The notes beneath the pieces are model-generated. The model was not told where the DNA came from, did not search any database, and saw only the letters and a program-made list of their open reading frames with translations. Source: an uncultured Bacteroidales bacterium (GTDB taxonomy: Bacteria > Bacteroidota > Bacteroidia > Bacteroidales > UBA932). From it: a stretch of 64,000 nt of DNA. The stretch lies in assembly GCA_934725015.1 (NCBI GenBank), contig CAKVAS010000002.1, forward strand, positions 62,001 through 126,000, in the 5' to 3' direction. The translations under genes were made by a program, and so were the position numbers. Below, piece after piece: positions 1-7,920 of this stretch (positions within the stretch are counted from its first letter, which is position 1; each line of letters starts with the position of its first letter).

Positions 1-2
1 GC

Positions 3-971
3 GCCCGTGCGGTTCTCTTCACTCCATGCCTTGTCGGGGAGGGGGATTCCCTCGCCCTTCCGTCGGTCGGAATCTATGGGCGGCAGAGATGGTTCTACTA
101 CCGCAGGATGGGTGACGGGATGATTTCCGGACGCGACGAGAAATCCCTCCGTGCAGGGCGCGGGCTTGCCGAATCGCTGCCCTACGTCGCGTGGGTCAGA
201 TACGAGCCGTGGATGGACGGCTGCTCGCTGACGCTACGGACGCGGGAATATGCCTGCTGCGGCGAGGCTGTCTCCGAACGCATCGACAGCCTCACCGGGA
301 CGCTTCTCAATGCTCCGTCGTCCGTACGGGCATCAGGCACTGAGGCTCAGGAGTCTATGGCACAGCCCGCGGCACAGCCGCAGGACACGACCCGGACTGC
401 TCCCGAGGAAACGGAGGCAAGACGCTGCTATGCCATCAGCGGCCGTGCTGACATTGACTTCAGGCTCAACCGCACGGAGGTCGATCTGACCTACGGCAAC
501 AACTTCCGGGAAATGGAGAAGATACACTCTACCATCGACTCTCTCCGTGCTGGAGAAGGAGTCACCGTTACTAAAATCCGGATTACGGGCTATGCCTCTC
601 CCGAAGGCGGCTACAGGCGTAATGCCGACCTTGCCGAGAGGCGTACCTCCACCGTCTGCGGCTATGTGAGCGCACTCTACGACTTCGCTCCGGGTGTAGT
701 CGTCTCCTCTTCCGTTCCCGAGGACTGGGACGGCTTCGTGGCTTGGCTGGAGACCTGCGACCTGCCTCATGCGGAGGAAATCCTCGCCGTGGCGCGTGAC
801 GAGGCTCTGGCTCCGGACGCGAAGGAACGGCTGATTCGCAGAAATTGGCCGGAGGATGCCCGCCTTATCTTGGCGGACATCTTCCCTAAGCTGCGGCGAA
901 CTGAGTACAGGATAGAATATGTGGTCGAGCGGGTGGAAAAGGCCGGCCCCGTCAATGATAAGGAGAAATAA
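3..971 (+). CDS. DUF3868/OmpA-like fimbrial accessory protein (5' partial)
   Basis: The frame is open from the first complete codon of the window, so the true start lies upstream and 322 residues are visible. The first 35 visible residues (ending FYYRR) resemble the end of the DUF3868 domain. After a low-complexity Ser/Ala/Gln linker, an OmpA-like segment begins near visible residue 140, with RADIDFRLNRTEVD and later ITGYASPEGGYRRNADLAERR, the usual OmpA-type peptidoglycan-associating pattern. DUF3868 proteins with this arrangement occur at the head of Mfa1-type fimbrial clusters in Bacteroidales and are thought to sit in the outer membrane or periplasm. The gene ends 27 bp before the Mfa1-like gene, so the two are probably cotranscribed. 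The OmpA-like call is firm; the DUF3868 call rests on a short N-terminal piece. Confidence 0.8.
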   Translation, partial: ARAVLFTPCLVGEGDSLALPSVGIYGRQRWFYYRRMGDGMISGRDEKSLRAGRGLAESLPYVAWVRYEPWMDGCSLTLRTREYACCGEAVSERIDSLTGTLLNAPSSVRASGTEAQESMAQPAAQPQDTTRTAPEETEARRCYAISGRADIDFRLNRTEVDLTYGNNFREMEKIHSTIDSLRAGEGVTVTKIRITGYASPEGGYRRNADLAERRTSTVCGYVSALYDFAPGVVVSSSVPEDWDGFVAWLETCDLPHAEEILAVARDEALAPDAKERLIRRNWPEDARLILADIFPKLRRTEYRIEYVVERVEKAGPVNDKEK

Positions 972-998
972 ACACAATCAATTATAAACCAAAATCTT

Positions 999-2729
999 AT
1001 GAAGACAAACAGAATCATTCTGGCAGGGCTTGCGCTCACTGCGCTTGTCTCCTGCAACAAGGAGGCTGCTCCGGCTGACGGCGGCGTTTTCCGTACCGAC
1101 GAGGCGTACATGAACATTCGCATCGCATACGCAGACAAGGGATTGGCCACGAGGGCTGTCGGTGACGACGCAAATCCGTTCTACTACGGCACGGCTGACG
1201 AGAACAGCATCACTTCCGCAGACTTCTTCTTCTACAACGAGGACGGCTCCTACGTCACTCATGTCAATCAGGCGGCGTCCGGAACTGCAGTCGGCGTCGA
1301 TGCCCCTACCGGCGACAACATCGAATGGAAAGGCGACGGGACAGTGGTGCTCAAGGGGCTGAAATCCAAGAACTACCCTAAGTATATGGCCGTCATCCTC
1401 AATGCTGACGCGACTTTCACCGCGACGCTTGAGCGGCTTCAGCTTACCGAGGCGAAGAAAAAGGTGATAGAGGCGGTAGCGACCGTCGGCACAAAGCCTC
1501 AGGCCGACTGGACAAAGTTCGTCATGACGAGCACGACCTACGACAATTCCGACGCGAAGTCCGGCTATTTCTGCACTAAGCTTGTTGACAGCAATTTTCA
1601 GGAAAACATCGCCGACGCGACAGCCAACCCTGTCGTGGCCTATGTGGAGCGTCTCGCCGCCAAGGTCAAGGTGGATTTGAACGGAAGTTTTCAGGGCACG
1701 GACATGACAAAGATAGGCTCGTTCCATGTCAACGGAACAGCCGCCACCACCGAACTCTACGCGAAGGTGACCGGCTGGGGACTCAATGCCACGACGAAGG
1801 ACGAGTATGTCTATAAGATGATAAACACCGGCTTCGGCAACTTCACATGGAACGACCCGGCTAATTTCAGAAGCTACTGGGGCATCTCTACCAACTACAG
1901 CACGGGCGTCTATCCTAAGGACTACCACTCCTGCGACGCGCAGACCGCGACACTCAACTATGTCAGCTACAATTCTCTGGAAGTTGAGCCGAGCAAGGCG
2001 GCCTACTGCCGGGAGAACACTCAGATTAAGTCGGTTCTTGAGCAGAACAACTTCAACAGCACCGTGACCTGTGTCCTTCTCAGGACTCTGATAACTGATG
2101 CGGCGGGAACTCCGATTTCAATGGCGCTCTATGACGGCACGCTCTACGAGGAGGAGGCCTACAAGGACAGGATTCTCGAAAAATACAACTTGCTTGCCCC
2201 TACGACCGTTCCTTATGTTTCGTCCGACGGAGTGACTTTCACCAAGGTCGATAAGAGCTATTTCGAGGAAGTCAACACCGGAGACGGGCAGGTCTATCTC
2301 AAGTTCAGGACCCTGACCGACCCCGAAAAGTACTACCGCCATACAGGAAACGGCACCGCTGCGGCGGACTTTCAGGAACTGACCGCCGACAAGGCGACTG
2401 ACCTTCTTAACGGCACCGACGCCGTGAAGAACACGATGTGCTCGTTCTACAAGGACGGAATGATGTACTACAGCATTCCGATTGAGCATCTCGGCAACTC
2501 CGGCAAGACTTTCAAGGATGCCGGCTATGCTTTCCCGGAGGGAGACTACGGCGTCGTGCGCAACCACTTCTACAACCTCACAATCAACAAGATTGAGAAC
2601 ATAGGAAGCGCTGTGTATGATCCGGATGAAATCATCATCCCGAGCGACGAGGACAACACAAACTACAATGTCGGCGCTCAGATTAACATCCTTTCGTGGA
2701 AGGTCGTCAACCAGACTGTTGACCTCTAA
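999..2729 (+). CDS. Mfa1-like major fimbrial subunit (fimbrillin lipoprotein)
   Basis: This 576-residue protein starts with a lipoprotein signal (MKTNRIILAGLALTALVSC), is followed by an acidic linker, and has ATRAV near residue 50, like the arginine-specific processing sites of P. gingivalis fimbrillins. Length is close to Mfa1 (about 563 residues). The C-terminal part has the RNHFYNLTI motif, common in fimbrillins just before the last strands, and the protein ends INILSWKVVNQTVDL, the type of C-terminal strand that is donated to the next subunit in type V fimbriae. In the known systems the precursor is lipidated, exported, cut and polymerised into the stalk. It lies between a DUF3868 gene and a FimB/Mfa2-like gene, the standard order. 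The family assignment is well supported; its role as stalk rather than minor subunit is inferred from order. Confidence 0.85.
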   Translation: MKTNRIILAGLALTALVSCNKEAAPADGGVFRTDEAYMNIRIAYADKGLATRAVGDDANPFYYGTADENSITSADFFFYNEDGSYVTHVNQAASGTAVGVDAPTGDNIEWKGDGTVVLKGLKSKNYPKYMAVILNADATFTATLERLQLTEAKKKVIEAVATVGTKPQADWTKFVMTSTTYDNSDAKSGYFCTKLVDSNFQENIADATANPVVAYVERLAAKVKVDLNGSFQGTDMTKIGSFHVNGTAATTELYAKVTGWGLNATTKDEYVYKMINTGFGNFTWNDPANFRSYWGISTNYSTGVYPKDYHSCDAQTATLNYVSYNSLEVEPSKAAYCRENTQIKSVLEQNNFNSTVTCVLLRTLITDAAGTPISMALYDGTLYEEEAYKDRILEKYNLLAPTTVPYVSSDGVTFTKVDKSYFEEVNTGDGQVYLKFRTLTDPEKYYRHTGNGTAAADFQELTADKATDLLNGTDAVKNTMCSFYKDGMMYYSIPIEHLGNSGKTFKDAGYAFPEGDYGVVRNHFYNLTINKIENIGSAVYDPDEIIIPSDEDNTNYNVGAQINILSWKVVNQTVDL

Positions 2730-2802
2730 ACTCTTGGGGAGGCTTCTAAACGGATAATATGCCTCGGAATCAGGCTTATTATAATAATAATGGTTCGGCT
2801 GT

Positions 2803-2821
2803 CGGAGGCTGATTACCTCCG
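2803..2821 (+). promoter_or_regulatory. hairpin between stalk and anchor genes
   Basis: A 6-bp stem (CGGAGG at 2803-2808 pairing with CCTCCG at 2816-2821) lies in the 124-bp gap between the Mfa1-like and FimB-like genes. It has no U-run, so it may set the ratio of stalk to anchor by partial termination or mRNA stability. Only the inverted repeat is seen. Confidence 0.3.
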
Positions 2822-2853
2822 GCGGCTACAAGACAAAACAAAAATTACGGAAT

Positions 2854-3963
2854 ATGTCGTTGTCTCACAGGATTATGAGAATACCGGGAATATGCGTCTG
2901 CATGGTCGTGGCCTGCGTGCTGCTTGCCTCGTGCGGTCTCATATACGACTACGAGGGCGACTGTTCCGTGCACTACAGGGTAAGGTTCCGCTACGACATG
3001 AACCTCAGTCATGCTGATGCCTTTGCCCATGAGGTGCGGCGCGTGACGCTCCATGTCCTCGATGCCGACGGAAAGGTCGTCTGGTCGGGAAGCGAGAGCG
3101 GGGAGGCTCTCGCCGGGAAGGACTGGACGATGGGCGTTGACGTGCCTCCGGGAAGATACGACCTTCTCGCCTGGTGCGGCTCCGGGGACGGCGGCTCGTG
3201 GAGGCTCGGCGCTTCGGAAAGCCGGGACGGGCTGGGCTGTTCGCTGAACAGCGATGCGGACAATTCCGGGACGGCGTACACTGCCGGCCGGCTCGACGCG
3301 CTTTTTCACGGCTACGCCTCCGGTGTTGATTTCACTGCTGACGAGGGCACGGTCGTGGCGGAGGTCGGACTGACCAAGGACACGAAGAGCGTGAAGCTTG
3401 TGGTGCAGCAGATAGCGGATATGCCCATCGACGGGGGCGACTTTGACATATTCATAACCTGTGACAACGGCCGCATGGACTGGGACAACAGCCTTGTCCC
3501 AGGCGGTGCGGTGGAGTACAGGGCGTGGTCGGTGGAGAACGGAACCGTCTCTTTGACCGGAGTCTCAGCCGCTTCGGAGAGTCTCGGACTGGCTTCGGAA
3601 GGCTTCGGACGGACCTCGGAGAACTTCGGACTGACTTCGGCGACAGGCTCGCCGGCAACAAGGGCTTCCGGGGAGCGGGGCATTGTGGTGGCCGAACTCG
3701 GCACGGGACGGATGGTGCTCGGGAACAGTCCGAGGCTGCATCTGCGGAAGAAGTCCGACGGCTCGGAGATTTTCTCCGTTCCCCTTATAGACTATGCGCT
3801 GCTTGTGCGCGGGGCCTCTGCGCGTGACATTCCCGAACAGGAGTTCCTTGACAGGCAGGACGAGATGGAGCTGGTGCTCTTTCTGAACGGGGACGACCGC
3901 TGGGAGAGCCTCCAGATTAACATACTGTCGTGGAAGGTGGTGGTTCAGAATACAAGTCTCTGA
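2854..3963 (+). CDS. FimB/Mfa2-family fimbrial anchor lipoprotein
   Basis: The 369-residue protein has a lipobox (LLASC) followed by GLIYDYEGDCSVHYRVRF, the N-terminal signature of the FimB/Mfa2 family, and ADAFAHEVRRVTLHVLDADG, the next conserved strand region. Mfa2/FimB proteins anchor the fimbrial base in the outer membrane and limit fimbrial length. A second ATG at 2875 gives a more typical signal peptide and may be the real start. Two oddities: three imperfect seven-residue repeats of the pattern (A/T)SExxGx at residues 240-260, and a C-terminus LQINILSWKVVVQNTSL almost identical to that of the upstream Mfa1-like subunit. Its position after the stalk gene fits the anchor role. Confidence 0.82.
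   Translation: MSLSHRIMRIPGICVCMVVACVLLASCGLIYDYEGDCSVHYRVRFRYDMNLSHADAFAHEVRRVTLHVLDADGKVVWSGSESGEALAGKDWTMGVDVPPGRYDLLAWCGSGDGGSWRLGASESRDGLGCSLNSDADNSGTAYTAGRLDALFHGYASGVDFTADEGTVVAEVGLTKDTKSVKLVVQQIADMPIDGGDFDIFITCDNGRMDWDNSLVPGGAVEYRAWSVENGTVSLTGVSAASESLGLASEGFGRTSENFGLTSATGSPATRASGERGIVVAELGTGRMVLGNSPRLHLRKKSDGSEIFSVPLIDYALLVRGASARDIPEQEFLDRQDEMELVLFLNGDDRWESLQINILSWKVVVQNTSL
3571..3633 (+). repeat. 21-bp tandem repeat inside the anchor gene
   Basis: Three 21-bp units (3571-3591, 3592-3612, 3613-3633) built around TTCGGA/CTCGGA encode the heptads ASESLGL, ASEGFGR and TSENFGL, with a decayed fourth unit after them. The period is a multiple of three, so gain or loss of units would keep the frame. 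Confidence 0.75.
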
Positions 3964-4092
3964 GGATGCCGGTGAACGACGATGAGATGTCCCCCGGATG
4001 GGGCCGGTGAAGGACAATTGAATGTGATGCGTGAAAATGTCATTGGACTTGATGTGTAAAGAAATAGAGTGGTGAGATGGTTTTGGGATAAT

Positions 4093-5610
4093 ATGGTGAC
4101 GAGGGCGGCTTTGGCCCTGATACGCGGCAGTCTGGCTGTCGCGGTCCTGGTTTTTGTGCTTGCAGCCTGCTCGCGTGGTCTGGACGGCGATGCGGGACAG
4201 GCGCAGCCGTCCATGCCGCAGCTCAGCCTCCACATCGCCGCCACCTTCGATGATTCTCCGATCACTCGTTCTTTTGCATCAGGCCTTGGCGCAGTGCCTG
4301 CCACCCGCGCCATTGTCGAGACCGACGAAGACGGCGCAGGGGGAGAGAACTGCATCAATGTCCGGAACGGGCTGCACATCCTCTTCTTCGGGCTTGACGA
4401 CCGCTTCATGTTCGAGTTCGTGCCCGAGGAGGTTCTTCCGGTCTCAGGCAGCCTCTATCCGCAGGAGTGGACTCTGCGCGGCCCGATTGCCTCGCCGCCG
4501 ACGACGGGATTCAAGGTTGTCGTGCTCGCCAACTGGCCGTCCGCTCCGTCCGGTCTTGAGGAGGGAGTGACGACCATCGACGACGTCTGCCGCGCTGACT
4601 GGTCCATGTTCAGCTACACCGCGCCGTTCACGCCGTCCGAGGCCACTCCGATTCCGATGTACGGCATCCGTACCTACAGCGTGCCGCTCTTCTTCAGCAC
4701 GGGCGTCGCCGCCCATCTCGGACGCATAGACCTGCTCCGCTCGATTTCAAAGGTCGTCGTCCGCGGCGGAGCCATGCTGGAGGAAAGCATATCCTCGGTC
4801 TCCCTCGTCCGCTACAACCGCTACGGGGCGGCCGCTCCGCTGGATATGTTCGATGACACGAAGAACTGGAGCCATGACCATTCCACGCATCTTTACAACA
4901 ATTCCGAGGACAACGACTCTCCCGACGACGGCTCCCTTCCGTTCGCGGCGGATGATTCCGGCACGGAGTGGACAGTCTATGTTCCAGAGTACAGGAATAT
5001 GGACACTTACGGATATGCCCGCGCCGACTGCGCCGCCCTCGCCGTGAAGTTCGACGGCATAGACAGGACATACACCATCGACTTCCGGGACTATTCCGCC
5101 GCCGACACCGGGCTGCGCTTCAATCTCCTGCGGAATCACATCTACCGCTACACCATCGACAGCGTAAACGGGCATGAACTGTCCCTGAACCTTGTGGCGC
5201 AGCCGTGGAGCGTCAGCGAGTTCGACTACGACTACACAAAGTCCGTCGGCATCAGCTCCAAGATTGTCTGGACTGACGACAATCATGTTCTCTCCGGGAT
5301 GAGGGTGATTGCCCGCACCGCCGGAGACCTCGTGTGCAGCTTCACCATAGCGACCCCTCTCGGCGCGAAATGGTATGCCGTGTTCGAGGAAAAGAGCGGA
5401 GACCTGGACCATTTCAAGTTCCGTCATGCGGACGGCACGCTGGCGGACTATGCGGAGGGCATTGTCGATGGGGCTCCGGTCACGCTCAGCATCGCACAGG
5501 CTCCGGGCACGGTGGGCACGGCGAAGGTCGTCGTCTATGCTTCCTACGGAAACGTTAACCTTGCCGCCACCGATGCGCTCGGCGGGCCGTATGTGCTTGT
5601 AAAGGATTAG
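4093..5610 (+). CDS. fimbrillin-like lipoprotein, probable minor or tip subunit
   Basis: The best start is the ATG at 4093, giving 505 residues, rather than a GTG 24 bp upstream, because MVTRAALALIRGSLAVAVLV leads straight into the lipobox LAAC. The protein has the fimbrillin hallmark LLRNHIYRYTIDSVNGHELSL in the second half (here split as LLRNHIYRYTI then a strand), followed by a beta-rich C-terminal domain of about 130 residues. It is the third gene of the fimbrial set, in the place where Mfa3/Mfa4-like accessory subunits are found. It does not end with the SWKVV strand seen in the stalk and anchor, so it may cap rather than extend the polymer. I cannot assign it to a specific Mfa number. 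Confidence 0.65.
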   Translation: MVTRAALALIRGSLAVAVLVFVLAACSRGLDGDAGQAQPSMPQLSLHIAATFDDSPITRSFASGLGAVPATRAIVETDEDGAGGENCINVRNGLHILFFGLDDRFMFEFVPEEVLPVSGSLYPQEWTLRGPIASPPTTGFKVVVLANWPSAPSGLEEGVTTIDDVCRADWSMFSYTAPFTPSEATPIPMYGIRTYSVPLFFSTGVAAHLGRIDLLRSISKVVVRGGAMLEESISSVSLVRYNRYGAAAPLDMFDDTKNWSHDHSTHLYNNSEDNDSPDDGSLPFAADDSGTEWTVYVPEYRNMDTYGYARADCAALAVKFDGIDRTYTIDFRDYSAADTGLRFNLLRNHIYRYTIDSVNGHELSLNLVAQPWSVSEFDYDYTKSVGISSKIVWTDDNHVLSGMRVIARTAGDLVCSFTIATPLGAKWYAVFEEKSGDLDHFKFRHADGTLADYAEGIVDGAPVTLSIAQAPGTVGTAKVVVYASYGNVNLAATDALGGPYVLVKD

Positions 5611-5637
5611 GGAATGTAGGGAAAATTACTGCATAAC

Positions 5638-7920
5638 ATGAATGTTTGTGTGAAAAACATATCTGTTTTACTCGCTGTCGCGATGGTGTTCGCCTCTTGT
5701 ATAAAGGAGACGAATGGCTCTGCGTATGCAGACGATTACGAGCTTGTTCTTTCCATGGGCACGGGCGACTTCGGGCAGACCAAGGCCACGGAATACGGTG
5801 AGGACAGATGGAACGAGAACCGCATCGACAGTTTCAGGCTCTATTTCTACACGGCAGGTTCGGGCGATGACGTGCCGGCGTCCTATGTCTGGCCGGTTGA
5901 TGACTATGCGAGTGCCGTGAACTCCGGGGCGGTGACTGGAGGCACGCAGGGACTGGTAGCCGACCCGCTCACAGGCAAGGTCTCGGTGCGCTTTTCCATG
6001 AGCCGGCATTTGGTACGGACGCTTTTCCCGACGATGAGCAGCTGCCGTGTCTATGCCGTCGCGAACGTTTCGGGTTCTGACGATGCGGGCGGTTCCGGCG
6101 CCGCCGACCCGTCCCTGCCTTCCGCTCCGACGGTGAACGAACTGAGGCGGACGGTCATAAGCGCCGATTTCGGACCGGCCGGAGATTCGGAGCCTTACGG
6201 GAACGTTCCGGGGCGCTTCGCCATGTTCGGAGAGGGGAAGGTCGTGCGGAACGATGCCCTCGGGACTCTCTCCGGCGGGGATGTGCAGATGTTCCGTTCT
6301 GCCTCCAAGATTTCGTTCTATGTCAGCGAGGTGAACAACGCTGACATAGAGGACAAGAACTGGACTCCTGACACGGAGAACATGTACGCGGCCTTCGTGA
6401 ACGGCGTGAACAGGGGTTTCCTTGCCTCCGACATGAGCTACGAGGACCGGCGCGGCAGCGAGTTCAGCTATGTCGGCCAGCCGCGCCGCCTGCTGCCTGC
6501 AACGGAGGGCGGAATAAGCGCGGGATGGACGCACGAAATGCCGTGGTGGTCCCTTTTCAGCGGGTGGGGCTCCGAAGGGGAGGGCGACGCTCCGTACATC
6601 CTCCTCTCCGTCCCTTGGCGGCACATGGGCGAAGGGGGAGTGCAGGACAGGATTTTCACCTGCTACTACGCCGTCCCGTTCAACTCCGTGGCGCGGCGGC
6701 TCGACCGCAACGCGTGGTACCGCATACGCCTTTCCGTCAGCATTCTCGGCAGCGGGGACCCGGAGAGCCCTACTGAGATAACCCCGTCATACACGGTCCT
6801 TCCGTGGGGAAACGAGACCGTCAGGACGGAAGCCGAGCTGCTGCGCTACCGCTACCTCATGGTCGATCGCAACGCCTACGAGATGCACAACACCAACTCC
6901 ATCTCCATCCCGTATTTCACCTCCCATCCGGTCAGGATTGTCTCCGCGTCGCTGACCACCACCAACCTTGCGCCGACCGCGGGCTATGTCCCTGAGGGCG
7001 ATGTGGTGGTGTCTCCCTCCAGGTACAGCATTGTCAATGATGCGGAAAACAGCCGCGTGGTCTTTACCCACGAGCTCGTCAATGACTACAGCGCCGACTA
7101 TGATGTCTCCGCCTATGAACTGACATTCACGATTCAGCACGAGGATGACCCCGACTTTGAGGAGACGCTGACGGTCATTCAATACCCTGCGCTCTATGTC
7201 GTCGCTGACCTTAATTCCGGCTGCACGGGGAATCCGAACAGCGGGACGAGCGGGAACAGCAGCGACGGTGGAAATAACGGATATGTTCTAGTGAACGGGA
7301 ATCGTGGAGGTAGAGGCGACAGGTATCCAACTGACTGGAGATATGTATATTACGGAGAATACACGAATACAAATCAGGACCCGTATATGTATGTGGTGAC
7401 GGTCAGCTCGCTCCCGTCAGGCTCCAGTTATATAATCGGCGACCCGAGAACGGATGTCATATCTGTTCCGACTTTTAATTGGACAAGAGCCAGACCCATA
7501 GACGGCACGCGCAGCAGGCAGCTCAGCTACTACTATCCTGCCGACAACAACGGTACAAGGGTTAACAATATGATTGCCCCGTCTTTCCGCATAGCCTCGT
7601 CCTACGGAGTCTCCTTCACCCTGTCATACTCCGACGCTCAGAAGCGCTGCGCCGGCTATCAGGAGGACGGCTATCCGGCCGGGCGGTGGAGGATTCCGAC
7701 CAAGGCCGAGATTGAGTATATGGTGATGCTCGCGGACGGCGGCAAGATTCCGGTCCTGCTGACTTCCACGAGCTACTATTGGGCAAGCGACGGCCGCGCC
7801 TACAGCCCGGGAGGCAATTACACGACAGCCGCGAGTCCTGTCCGTTGCGTCTATGACGAATGGTACTGGACGGACCGCTGCGGCAAGACGACATTCACAT
7901 GGGGAGACAGAACGCGATGA
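5638..7920 (+). CDS. large fimbrial tip-like lipoprotein with a C-terminal DUF1566/lectin-like domain
   Basis: The 760-residue protein begins MNVCVKNISVLLAVAMVFASC, a lipoprotein signal. The middle is a fimbrillin-like region with LDRNAWYRIRLSV, a variant of the RNxxY motif. A Gly/Ser/Asn-rich linker at about residues 525-560 leads to a C-terminal domain with QKRCAGYQEDGYPAGRWRIPTKAEIEYM, here read as a Cys, then WRIPTKAEIEYM, then YYWASDGRAYSP and VRCVYDEWYW. Cys...GWRxPTxxE...YW.S...VRC is the pattern of DUF1566/FISUMP domains, which have a C-type-lectin or FGE-like fold. Together this suggests a binding tip. Its stop codon overlaps the next start (ATGA), so the two are translationally coupled. 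No von Willebrand A domain of the Mfa5 type is seen. Confidence 0.65.
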   Translation: MNVCVKNISVLLAVAMVFASCIKETNGSAYADDYELVLSMGTGDFGQTKATEYGEDRWNENRIDSFRLYFYTAGSGDDVPASYVWPVDDYASAVNSGAVTGGTQGLVADPLTGKVSVRFSMSRHLVRTLFPTMSSCRVYAVANVSGSDDAGGSGAADPSLPSAPTVNELRRTVISADFGPAGDSEPYGNVPGRFAMFGEGKVVRNDALGTLSGGDVQMFRSASKISFYVSEVNNADIEDKNWTPDTENMYAAFVNGVNRGFLASDMSYEDRRGSEFSYVGQPRRLLPATEGGISAGWTHEMPWWSLFSGWGSEGEGDAPYILLSVPWRHMGEGGVQDRIFTCYYAVPFNSVARRLDRNAWYRIRLSVSILGSGDPESPTEITPSYTVLPWGNETVRTEAELLRYRYLMVDRNAYEMHNTNSISIPYFTSHPVRIVSASLTTTNLAPTAGYVPEGDVVVSPSRYSIVNDAENSRVVFTHELVNDYSADYDVSAYELTFTIQHEDDPDFEETLTVIQYPALYVVADLNSGCTGNPNSGTSGNSSDGGNNGYVLVNGNRGGRGDRYPTDWRYVYYGEYTNTNQDPYMYVVTVSSLPSGSSYIIGDPRTDVISVPTFNWTRARPIDGTRSRQLSYYYPADNNGTRVNNMIAPSFRIASSYGVSFTLSYSDAQKRCAGYQEDGYPAGRWRIPTKAEIEYMVMLADGGKIPVLLTSTSYYWASDGRAYSPGGNYTTAASPVRCVYDEWYWTDRCGKTTFTWGDRTR

